DNA of 10,275 bases from Chitinophagaceae bacterium (lineage in GTDB: Bacteria; Bacteroidota; Bacteroidia; Chitinophagales; Chitinophagaceae): positions 1 through 10,275 of the forward strand of contig JAHEZA010000049.1 in the NCBI GenBank assembly GCA_023251335.1, written 5' to 3'. The notes beneath the pieces are model-generated. The model ran no database searches. It had not been told where the DNA came from and worked only from the letters and a program-made list of their open reading frames with translations. Numbering within the stretch: the first letter of the stretch is position 1; each line of letters starts with the position of its first letter. Position numbers and translations under genes: made by a program. This document shows, piece by piece, positions 1 to 6,300 of the stretch.

Positions 1-1
1 G

Positions 2-193
2 AATAATGCAGGCTTGTCAAATAAGGGTATTGTAATAACAGATGCAGAGGGGAAAATTTATTCTTCGGGAAGTGTAAAAAATGTTTACGCTAACAGTGTG
101 GTTTTAGATATGTCCGGTTTCAAAAGCGGTATCTATTTTATAAAAATAAGAGTAGATGGAACTTATAAAACATTCAAGATAATTAAATTATAG
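2..193 (+). CDS. C-terminal end of a secreted protein with a T9SS type A sorting domain (partial)
   Basis: This is the last 63 residues of a gene that begins before the window; the frame is open from base 2 to a TAG at 191-193. The tail has the usual build of the Bacteroidota T9SS C-terminal sorting domain: a beta strand ending in ITDAEGK, then a strand leading to VVLDMSGFKSGIYFIKI, then a basic end, TYKTFKIIKL. In that family the 'G-x-Y-x-[IVL]-[KR]' strand and the short basic end are recognised by the type IX secretion machinery, which exports the protein across the outer membrane and removes the domain. The cargo domain itself lies outside the window, so its function cannot be stated. The gene is closed by the hairpin at 225-260. 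Confidence 0.8.
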   Translation, partial: NNAGLSNKGIVITDAEGKIYSSGSVKNVYANSVVLDMSGFKSGIYFIKIRVDGTYKTFKIIKL

Positions 194-224
194 ACGTTTA
201 ATCTGAGTCAGTAAAAGTAAAAAC

Positions 225-260
225 GAAAGAGGAAGAAGCCTTAAAACTTCTTCCTCTTTT
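225..260 (+). terminator. Intrinsic terminator of the T9SS cargo gene
   Basis: A 13-bp perfect stem (226-238 pairing with 247-259) closes on an 8-nt loop, and one more G-T pair (225/260) is possible. The pyrimidine-rich 3' arm ends in TTTT. It lies 31 nt after the stop of the upstream gene and 63 nt before the cyclase start, so it separates the two transcription units. The purine/pyrimidine asymmetry of the arms means it could also work, less well, in the opposite direction. Confidence 0.75.
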
Positions 261-323
261 AAAGTTTTCTTCAACGCTAAAAAATAAAATATTTAACTTG
301 GGCATGAAAAGTTATATTCCTAA

Positions 324-2270
324 ATGAACAAAAGAAATTTATTTTTCTGTTTTCTTCTCCTTTTTCTTTCCATACAATCTCATGCTCAGGAAACTCCTAT
401 TGACAGCATAAAAAAGGAATTAACTGAGGCCAAAGATGATAGCAGCAAGGTTAGCCTTTTACTAGCATTAAGTAAAGAATTTTTTAGCATTTCTCCGGAG
501 GAGGCTCTCAACTACGCGACCCAGGCCAAAGAACTGGCCATGAAGGAAAAGTTGTACAAACAGCTTGCCTATGCTTACAAAACCATTGGAATCGTAAAAT
601 ATAATCAGGCAAATTATGTTGAATCACTGGATAACTATGACAAGGCACTTGCAATATTCGATTCTTTAGGAGATAGACAAGGAATAGCGAATATATTAAC
701 AATCGAAGGGTCTGTATATTTCAACCAGGCAGATGATGAAAAGGCACTGGAGCTGAACTTAAAATCACTCAGTGTTGCGGAACAAATAAATGACACCTTA
801 AGGATATTAACTGCTTTGTCAAATATAGGAGCAGTATATTCTAATAAACCTTCGACCCTGAATAAAGCTGTGGATTATTATTTAAGGGCTTTGCCCATGA
901 GTGAATCATTGAAGAACAAGGAAGCCATTGGCACAATAACAGTAAATCTTGGAGAAATTTATTTATCAAAAGGCGATGCGGATTCCGCGCTCATCTATTT
1001 TCAAAAATCGTTGGAAGCCTACCAGGGTTCAGAAAACATACCGTACACGCTAAATGATATTGGGAAAGTGTATCAACTCCGAAAAGATTACCAGACAGCG
1101 ATTAAATATCATCAGCAGGCATTCGATATTTCTCAAAAATTGAACGCGAAGGTGGATATGGGACAGTCATTGCTGAATCTTGGCGACACTTATATGAGCC
1201 AGGGAAACACGTCCGAAGCCATTGATTACTATAAGCGCTCAGAAGTTATTTTAAAAGAAATAAGCAATGCCAACTATGACCTGGAAAAAGCCTATAAAGG
1301 ACTGGCCTATGCTTATTCAAGTATCGACGATTTTCGAAATGCATTTAGATATGAAACTTTATTTACCGGTGTAAAAGATTCTTTATACAATTTGGGTATC
1401 TCAAAAAAGATACAAAGCCTCCAGTTGAACTTTGACATCCAGAAGAAGCAAAGTCAAATCGACTTATTAAAGAAAGACCAGGTGCTTCAGGATTTAGAGT
1501 TGAAGAAGCAAACACTTATGAAGAATGCACTGATGATAGGGCTGGGTTTGCTTTCACTCATCGCGGTTATCCTATATAGAAATTACAGGAACAAAATAAA
1601 AACGAATAAAATTCTTGACAGCCGCAATGCACAAATTCAACACCTGCTCTTAAATATATTACCGGAAGAAGTAGCGCAGGAATTGCAAACCAACGGCAAT
1701 GCCACTCCGCGCTTTTATGAAAAGGCATCAGTACTTTTTACAGACTTCAAAGGCTTTACCAAACTTGCAGAAAATCTGTCGCCATGGGAAATCGTATCTG
1801 AACTAAATGATTATTTTATGGCTTTTGATGATATCATCGAAAAACATGGGTTGGAAAAAATAAAAACTATCGGCGATTCCTATATGTGTGCCGGAGGTAT
1901 TCCTACAGAGAATGAATCGCACCCCATTAGTATTGTAAAAGCCGGACTTGAAATGCAGGAATTTATTACCGGGCGAAATAACGAAAGAGATATCGCCGGA
2001 AGGCCAAAGTGGGATATTAGAATTGGCATTAATACCGGTCCTTTGGTAGCCGGAGTAGTTGGCAAGAAAAAGTATGCTTACGATATATGGGGCTCCACTG
2101 TGAATGTGGCCAGCAGAATGGAAAGTAATGGAGAACCGGGCCGCGTAAATATTTCATCGGCTACTTATGAACTTATAAAAGATAAATATCAATGTACTCA
2201 TCGCGGTAAAATATTTGCAAAAAATATCGGCGAGATTGATATGTATTTTGTGGATGGCGCATTAAATTAA
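324..2270 (+). CDS. TPR-repeat receptor-type class III adenylate cyclase
   Basis: This 648-residue protein is predicted to turn ATP into cAMP at the inner membrane. A signal peptide (residues 1-21, ending SHAQ) is followed by about seven or eight tetratricopeptide repeats (roughly 43-350, with GIVKYNQANY-, GEIYLSKGDA- and GDTYMSQGNT-type motifs). After these come a charged coiled coil (about 360-400), one transmembrane helix (about 402-419), a linker with LLLNILPEEVAQEL, and a class III cyclase domain (about 465-648). The active site looks complete in one chain: metal aspartates D474 (FTDFKGF) and D518 (IGDSYM), adenine-selecting K514 and D587 (YDIWG), N594 and R598 (VNVASRM), and a phosphate-binding lysine near K633. 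This set indicates a homodimeric adenylate rather than guanylate cyclase. The topology puts the TPRs in the periplasm and catalysis in the cytoplasm. The ligand or partner is unknown. It appears to be a single-gene unit. A weak TAACTTG at 294-300 may be part of its promoter. Confidence 0.92.
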   Translation: MNKRNLFFCFLLLFLSIQSHAQETPIDSIKKELTEAKDDSSKVSLLLALSKEFFSISPEEALNYATQAKELAMKEKLYKQLAYAYKTIGIVKYNQANYVESLDNYDKALAIFDSLGDRQGIANILTIEGSVYFNQADDEKALELNLKSLSVAEQINDTLRILTALSNIGAVYSNKPSTLNKAVDYYLRALPMSESLKNKEAIGTITVNLGEIYLSKGDADSALIYFQKSLEAYQGSENIPYTLNDIGKVYQLRKDYQTAIKYHQQAFDISQKLNAKVDMGQSLLNLGDTYMSQGNTSEAIDYYKRSEVILKEISNANYDLEKAYKGLAYAYSSIDDFRNAFRYETLFTGVKDSLYNLGISKKIQSLQLNFDIQKKQSQIDLLKKDQVLQDLELKKQTLMKNALMIGLGLLSLIAVILYRNYRNKIKTNKILDSRNAQIQHLLLNILPEEVAQELQTNGNATPRFYEKASVLFTDFKGFTKLAENLSPWEIVSELNDYFMAFDDIIEKHGLEKIKTIGDSYMCAGGIPTENESHPISIVKAGLEMQEFITGRNNERDIAGRPKWDIRIGINTGPLVAGVVGKKKYAYDIWGSTVNVASRMESNGEPGRVNISSATYELIKDKYQCTHRGKIFAKNIGEIDMYFVDGALN

Positions 2271-2514
2271 AATCTCGGATAAAAGTTGTTTTACTGTCTT
2301 CTAGATTTCGTCTACGCCTTTATTTATTTTTCCTTTGTTTCTGCTGGGATGACGAACGCAAATTTGATGAATTACCTCAATGAGTTTTTTCTATTGATAA
2401 ATCATGTTTTTATAAAAATGCCAAATAAGTTTTTAGAGTATTTGAAAATAGTTTTCCCGATTTAGAAAATTCGTTATTGGAAACTAATTTATTTTCGTGA
2501 CTTAATAATGACAA

Positions 2515-2847
2515 ATGAACAATAAAAACTTCGTGGCTGTAAATTATATTGATTGCAAACCTGAATACCGGGAGCGATTTGAAGAATTATTTGGTTCAAG
2601 GGCAAAGCAGATTGATACGATGCCCGGTTTTGTGGATATGCAGGTGCTTCGTCCTTCAAAAGAAGGCGACGCGTATTTGATTGTTAGCCATTGGGAAAAT
2701 GAGGCGTCTTTTAAAGGCTGGACGAAATCTGTAACCTTTCTGGAAGGCCATAAACGCGGCTTTGCTGATATAGCAAAAGCTAAAGCACAGGGAAAAGAAG
2801 CTCCTATGAAAAGTGATTTTAAAACTTACGAGGTTATTGCCCGTTAA
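2515..2847 (+). CDS. ABM-fold monooxygenase, probable IsdG/MhuD-like heme-degrading enzyme
   Basis: This 110-residue protein belongs to the antibiotic biosynthesis monooxygenase (dimeric alpha-beta barrel) superfamily. The sequence carries the family pattern: FVAVNYI on the first strand, MPGFVDMQVLRP, AYLIVSHWE, then FKGWTKSVTFLEGHKRGF. Residues N10, W69 and H79 fall at nearly the spacing of the catalytic Asn-Trp-His trio of IsdG, IsdI and MhuD (59 and 10 residues here), where His is the heme ligand. That points to oxygenative heme breakdown in the cytoplasm, releasing iron, rather than quinone oxidation. There is no signal peptide. The only in-frame ATG near the N-terminus was taken as the start. 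No heme uptake gene is visible nearby, so the role rests on sequence alone. The next gene starts 11 nt downstream and is probably cotranscribed. The family assignment is firm; the heme substrate is inferred. Confidence 0.85.
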   Translation: MNNKNFVAVNYIDCKPEYRERFEELFGSRAKQIDTMPGFVDMQVLRPSKEGDAYLIVSHWENEASFKGWTKSVTFLEGHKRGFADIAKAKAQGKEAPMKSDFKTYEVIAR

Positions 2848-2858
2848 AATTCGTGATT

Positions 2859-2987
2859 ATGATGACAGCAGAAAAAAACAAAAAATCAATACTAACCTGG
2901 ATAAAAAGAATTGGGTTTTGGGGATTTTTATTCTTTCTTATAAAAGGTCTTGTTTGGTTGGTAGTAGGATATTTTATATTGAAATAA
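2859..2987 (+). CDS. 42-residue single-pass membrane microprotein, function unknown
   Basis: A short frame starts at tandem ATG codons (2859 and 2862), 11 nt after the monooxygenase stop, and ends at TAA 2985-2987. The product begins with a charged polar stretch (MMTAEKNKKS), then a basic amphipathic part (ILTWIKRIGF). It then has a strongly hydrophobic, aromatic segment of about 20 residues (from WGFLFFLIKGL to VVGYFI) and ends LK. This is the layout of a small inner-membrane protein with its basic side in the cytoplasm. Tight coupling to the upstream gene, coherent amino acid composition and a shared terminator at 3051-3082 support it as a real gene. A longer overlapping frame starting inside the monooxygenase gene (2813-3028) has no sensible protein and was discarded. 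No function can be given; a tie to heme or membrane homeostasis would be guesswork from position. Confidence 0.6.
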   Translation: MMTAEKNKKSILTWIKRIGFWGFLFFLIKGLVWLVVGYFILK

Positions 2988-3050
2988 CTGTTTCTTATCT
3001 CACTCCCAAACAAAATTCAATTCTGTAATTTGATATAATTCATTAACAAA

Positions 3051-3082
3051 AAAAAATGCTCCGGGTACACGGGGCATTTTTC
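3051..3082 (+). terminator. Intrinsic terminator of the monooxygenase / microprotein unit
   Basis: The arms AATGCTCCG (3055-3063) and CGGGGCATT (3070-3078) form a 9-bp GC-rich stem with one G-T wobble and a 6-nt loop. Flanking A-run 3051-3054 can pair with the T-run 3079-3081, so the hairpin may terminate in both directions. It lies 63 nt after the microprotein stop and closes the plus-strand half of the window. Confidence 0.85.
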
Positions 3083-3194
3083 TCCTTTGGGTTGAAAGGG
3101 GGTTAAATTAAAAAAAATTTGATCTTCAGGTCATCACATTTGCGTTGCAAAAATGATTCATTTCTTTGGGTTCAGGGCACTTTCGTTTTCATTG

Positions 3195-3224
3195 TTTAAT
3201 CTTTCGCTAAGATTTGGATTTTCG
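3195..3224. repeat. Direct repeat copy A
   Basis: This 30-base stretch (TTTAATCTTTCG, then CTAAG, then ATTTGGATTTTCG) recurs 110 bases further on at 3305-3334 with only two differences. Weaker similarity continues downstream of both copies for about 40 more bases (CCTGGT, GGATT, AGATT and CTGTTTT elements in the same order), so the unit is about 75 bp. It looks like an old local tandem duplication. Confidence 0.75.
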
Positions 3225-3304
3225 TTCACCTGGTTTTCGGCTTTTTAGGATTTAGATTGTTTCTGTTTTCTTTGGAGGTACAGTTACAATTTTTAAAAAA
3301 TATT

Positions 3305-3334
3305 TTTAATCTTTCGTTAGGATTTGGATTTTCG
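3305..3334. repeat. Direct repeat copy B
   Basis: This is the second copy of the 30-base repeat at 3195-3224, differing at 3317 (T for C) and 3320 (G for A). A third, much weaker echo (TTTAATTTTTTATGGGTTTGGATTTT) follows near 3403-3428. Two or three unevenly diverged copies without constant spacers do not fit a CRISPR array. Confidence 0.75.
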
Positions 3335-3549
3335 CCTGGTACTTTTGGTTTTAATAGGATTGAGATTCTGTTTTAATTATTTGCTCTTTAAGATTCCGGA
3401 CTTTAATTTTTTATGGGTTTGGATTTTATTCTTATCGTTTTGCTGATACAAAGATGCATATTCTTGTTCCCTGTTTCTTATTTATTCGATGAGTTTAGCC
3501 ATTTTTTCGGTGAAACTCTCGATAGTTTCGATGAGGCTTCAGTAAAGTG

Positions 3550-3572
3550 AAGCTTCATTTAAACTGAAGCTT
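3550..3572. repeat. Inverted repeat, possible weak terminator
   Basis: AAGCTTCA (3550-3557) and TGAAGCTT (3565-3572) form a perfect 8-bp stem with a 7-nt loop. Nearby GTAAAG and CTTTAC, and a further GCTTCAGT at 3535-3542, allow alternative pairings. It lies 31 nt past the stop of the minus-strand small gene at 3603-3770 and could end its transcript, but it lacks a clear T-run. Confidence 0.45.
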
Positions 3573-3602
3573 TACATTCAGATAAAAGCTTCTATTTGCT
3601 AT

Positions 3603-3770
3603 CTATAAATTTGATCCTTCAGGAGGCTGTTCGTTAATTTTTTTTGATTTTTTCGAAGGCTTTTCCTTTGACGAATCCATTTTAGGCCTGCTACGCCACA
3701 ACATAATTGCGAAAACCAGGAGTGTTGTAGATAAACAAAATATCACGATATCAAGGTAATGAGTTTTCAT
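3603..3770 (-). CDS. 55-residue single-pass membrane protein, function unknown
   Basis: An ATG at 3770 opens a 55-codon frame that ends with TAG at 3603-3605. The product has a short polar start (MKTHYLD), a transmembrane segment of about 17 residues (from IVIFCLSTTLLVF to AIMLW), an RSRPK stop-transfer motif, and then a lysine- and serine-rich cytoplasmic-type tail (SSKEKPSKKSKK) that ends in QPPEGSNL. Hydrophobic helix, basic border and polar tail follow one another cleanly, which is unlikely in a chance frame in AT-rich DNA. It stands alone: the nearest minus-strand gene upstream, selD, ends 305 nt away, and no exact promoter match was found. It resembles the small membrane anchors common in Bacteroidota, but no named family was recognised. 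Confidence 0.6.
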   Translation of the reverse strand: MKTHYLDIVIFCLSTTLLVFAIMLWRSRPKMDSSKEKPSKKSKKINEQPPEGSNL

Positions 3771-4075
3771 AATCTTTTTGAGGTTTTATACATTGTACCA
3801 CAAAGATGAAAAATCAGACGATTTTATTCCTGTTTTTTCGATGATGGAACTAATATATTCGTTTAAGAGAATAAAATACACGCCAAATTAATTTTCCTGG
3901 CTGAGGCTCTGTAAGGGGAAAGATAATGTTGAATAGAATAAGACGAAAAATCCAGGCATTCCGAATTTAATCGTAGTAAGACATTAAATTGGGACTATTT
4001 TTTATAGAATTAAATTCCGGATAATTTGTTTGTTTACTGTACAAATGAACAATCGGATTTTTTCTTTCAAAACCG
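3771..4075. other. Intergenic stretch with nothing recognised
   Basis: These 305 bases lie between the end of selD and the start of the 55-residue gene, both on the minus strand. Only very short frames (14-16 codons) occur. No convincing hairpin with a T-run was found directly after selD, and no exact TAnnTTTG element was found for the small gene. The promoter of the small gene and the 3' end of the selD transcript should both lie here. Confidence 0.6.
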
Positions 4076-5143
4076 CTATTTCCTGACCTGGATTATTTTT
4101 TCATTCCTGGCAACAAATTTTCCTATGGGATTCGAAAATTTTTTTAATCCAAATTGAATGAAGGCATCAATTACTTCATTAACTGAAGAAGGATCAACAG
4201 CAACCAGCAATCCTCCGTTGGTTTGAGGATCGGGTAATATGGAAAATGCTTCCGTTACATTTACATCTTTTTCAAAAGCTATTTTTTTACTGTAGCCATT
4301 CCAGTTTCTGTAAGTGGCATCAGGAACGATTCTTTGTGCGAGATATTCTTTTGCGCCTTCAATAATGTTTAGATCTGAATAGTTTATTTCTGCAGATAGA
4401 CCGCTTCCTTCAGCCATTTCTATCAAATGGCCAGCAAGCCCAAAGCCGGTAACATCGGTCATGGCAGAAACACCTTGAATTTTTCCCAGCGCTTCTCCGA
4501 TTGAATTCAATGTTGTGAGTTGCACTGTCAAAACTTTTGAATGTTCGTCTCGTAATACATTCTTTTTTTGAGCAGTAGATAAAATTCCTACGCCAATTGG
4601 TTTGGTTAAAAAAAGTAAATCTCCTTCTTTTGCCGAACTATTTTTTTTAAGATCCTTTGTGGAAACAATACCATTTACTGCCAGTCCAAAAAATGGTTCT
4701 GCTGAATCTATGCTGTGCCCTCCTGCCAGCACAATTCCTGCTTCCGCACAAATATTTCTTGCGCCTTCCATTACTTTCTTAGCGAGAGAAGCAGGTAATT
4801 TTTCTACCGGCCACCCTAGTAAAGCAATGGCTAATATGGGCTTTCCGCCCATGGCGTAAATATCGCTGATTGCGTTTGCGGCGGCCACTCTTCCGAAATC
4901 AAACGCATCATCCACTATCGGCATAAAAAAATCGGTAGTTGAAATTAAAGCGTTTCCATTTTCAAGGTCATATACTGCCGCATCGTCGTTGCTGCTATTG
5001 CCTACCAATAATTTATTTTCAGGAAACGAAAATTGCGAATGGAGTATTTCTTCCAACACCTGTGGCGCTATTTTACATCCGCATCCCGCACCGCGAGAAT
5101 ATTGAGTAAGTTTTATGTCTTCTTTATTTTCAGTAGGTTCCAA
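4076..5143 (-). CDS. selD: Selenide, water dikinase (selenophosphate synthetase)
   Basis: SelD makes selenophosphate from selenide and ATP, the selenium donor for 2-selenouridine in tRNA and for selenocysteine. At 355 residues it has normal length, and it is closely similar to E. coli SelD throughout. The mobile catalytic loop carries C21 and K24 (GAGCGCK), matching the E. coli Cys17/Lys20 pair; codon 21 is TGC, so this is a Cys enzyme, not a Sec enzyme. The metal-binding aspartates are present at DDAAVYD (53-59), D71 (STTDFF), D94 (AISDIYAMGG) and D230 (MTDVTGFG), along with GGHSI (141-145). The start is odd: the TTG at 5143 directly follows, in the same frame, the TAA of the upstream gene (5144-5146). 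No other NTG codon precedes the catalytic loop, so TTG is the only plausible start and translation is probably coupled. It is the last gene of the mnmH-secreted protein-selD run. Confidence 0.96.
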   Translation of the reverse strand: MEPTENKEDIKLTQYSRGAGCGCKIAPQVLEEILHSQFSFPENKLLVGNSSNDDAAVYDLENGNALISTTDFFMPIVDDAFDFGRVAAANAISDIYAMGGKPILAIALLGWPVEKLPASLAKKVMEGARNICAEAGIVLAGGHSIDSAEPFFGLAVNGIVSTKDLKKNSSAKEGDLLFLTKPIGVGILSTAQKKNVLRDEHSKVLTVQLTTLNSIGEALGKIQGVSAMTDVTGFGLAGHLIEMAEGSGLSAEINYSDLNIIEGAKEYLAQRIVPDATYRNWNGYSKKIAFEKDVNVTEAFSILPDPQTNGGLLVAVDPSSVNEVIDAFIQFGLKKFSNPIGKFVARNEKIIQVRK

Positions 5144-6271
5144 TTAATCTTTATTTTGTCGGACCAATTTTATTTCAGCATTCTTTTTCAGGTCGCCTTT
5201 AAACAATATTTCATAATTTTTTTCGCCATCGCGGACTACCAGCAATCCTGTATTAGGAGGAATGCTTCCCAGGTTTTCGGCATACATGATCACGTTAATG
5301 GTATCGCCCATTTCCGGGGTAAGGTAAATCGTTTTATTGGTAGCCCGTTCCAGCAAACCTACACGCGGCATAACAACTTTGCCGTTTATTAAAATACTAA
5401 CCGTGTCGCCATCTACTGTTCCGTTATCATAAAGCGAAAAAACAAGACTGTCTTGCATGATATTAACCGTACGTATATTCTCAATCGTTCGTTTAGCAAG
5501 TTCTGCTGCAGGTGGTGGTGGCGGAATGACAGGTATTTTCGTAGCGGCAGGAGGCGACTTTTGTTCAGATGCGTTTTTAGTTACCGAAGTAGTTTGATCA
5601 GCGGCAATTGTTTTTTCGGGAGCTGAGGGCGGCGGTGCTTTCGTAATTGCAGGAATTGGCTTTTGTTCAGGTCCGTTTTTCGTTACGGAGGTTGGTTGGC
5701 TTGCAGCAACTGTTTTTTCCGGAAACTCAGGTTTGTTGTTCATTGCCAACATGCCGGCAGCTATTTCCGGAGGTAAAAAAGACAACTTATCACCGAGACC
5801 TAAATGTACCAACTCGCCTACAATTACGGTTTCCTGTGGCTTTAAATTTTTTTTCTTTTCGAGAAAAATCGTCCCGGTAAGTGGCATATATACCTTCGTT
5901 GGATTCGTTCGCCAGATACCACTCAGGACTTCAGCCGTGTCGTTTTCTGACAGTGTTAAAAATGAAAACATTTTTACACCTTTGGCGGGAGGCTCGGGGA
6001 AATTATTATAAATATATTTGTCATCCACTACATAATAATGGCCATCTTTAGCTTTAATCGTTACCGATTTGATTCCAATATTTTTGATGCTGTCAATAAT
6101 AAAAGTGGTATGCGAATATCCGTTGCCTTTTTCTTTCATTTCGTTGATGGCTAATTCGTAATACATTTTTTGCCCTGTAGTATCATTATACATGTAGCCG
6201 GTCCATACACCGGAAACATCCTGCGCAAACGAAGCCATCGGAAAAAATAAAAGAATGAATAGATATTTCAT
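5144..6271 (-). CDS. Secreted two-domain protein with duplicated proline-rich linker, function unknown
   Basis: The ATG at 6271 is preferred because it gives a clean signal peptide (MKYLFILLFFPMASFAQ). An in-frame TTG at 6304 would add eleven residues and overlap mnmH. The mature part has an N-terminal beta-rich domain (about 18-145, starting DVSGVWTGYMYND). A proline/alanine/threonine linker follows, in which a unit of about 33 residues is repeated (about 184-217 and 218-249, each with PEKT[VI]AA and TSVTKN) and which ends in PPPPP (250-254). The C-terminal beta domain (about 261-373) contains DNGTVDGDTVSILING and YAENLGSIPPNTGLLVV. Both end domains recall uncharacterised exported proteins of Bacteroidota; no enzyme motif was seen. 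There is no lipobox cysteine, so it is probably periplasmic or outer-surface. It lies 29 nt after mnmH and directly abuts selD, implying one transcript, although an exported protein has no known part in selenium use. Confidence 0.85.
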   Translation of the reverse strand: MKYLFILLFFPMASFAQDVSGVWTGYMYNDTTGQKMYYELAINEMKEKGNGYSHTTFIIDSIKNIGIKSVTIKAKDGHYYVVDDKYIYNNFPEPPAKGVKMFSFLTLSENDTAEVLSGIWRTNPTKVYMPLTGTIFLEKKKNLKPQETVIVGELVHLGLGDKLSFLPPEIAAGMLAMNNKPEFPEKTVAASQPTSVTKNGPEQKPIPAITKAPPPSAPEKTIAADQTTSVTKNASEQKSPPAATKIPVIPPPPPAAELAKRTIENIRTVNIMQDSLVFSLYDNGTVDGDTVSILINGKVVMPRVGLLERATNKTIYLTPEMGDTINVIMYAENLGSIPPNTGLLVVRDGEKNYEILFKGDLKKNAEIKLVRQNKD

Positions 6272-6300
6272 TATCAAAAATTGAACACTCTTCAAAAATA

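Larger units (their letters stand above)
3158..3538 (-). pseudogene. Possible decayed coding region (patchwork of short coding-like frames)
   Basis: There is no long open frame here, but several minus-strand pieces read like protein. From 3538 to 3377 one frame gives a helical stretch (SLIETIESFTEKMAKLIE), one TAA at 3482-3484, then IRNREQEYASLYQQNDKNK and on to another stop at 3377. From 3372 to 3226 a second frame contains PGENPNPNERL and ends in an LNPKK-containing tail. From 3244 to 3158, back in the first frame, comes VNENPNLSERLNNENE, ending LNPKK and a stop. The ENPNxxERL and LNPKK strings occur in both copies of the direct repeat in this region. This is what a small repeated, Asn-rich gene broken by frameshifts and stops might leave, but AT-rich chance translation is a real alternative. 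No family was recognised. Confidence 0.3.

Noticed and set aside
2813..3028. 71-codon plus-strand frame overlapping the end of the monooxygenase gene
   Set aside because: It overlaps both the monooxygenase end and the better-supported 42-residue gene, and its product lacks any coherent pattern.
3195..3334. CRISPR array
   Set aside because: Only two clear copies and one faint echo, with mismatches and similarity continuing outside the repeat; no regular spacers and no cas genes.
4602..4859. Plus-strand frame inside selD
   Set aside because: It is antisense to a strongly conserved gene, and the product is a mirror of SelD codons with no family features.
5081..5143. Selenocysteine at the SelD catalytic position
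   Set aside because: The codons are TGC and TGT (Cys21 and Cys23), not TGA, so no recoding is needed.
5033..5392. 119-codon plus-strand frame across the selD / secreted protein junction
   Set aside because: It is antisense to two supported genes, with an implausible Phe/Ile-rich composition and no promoter.
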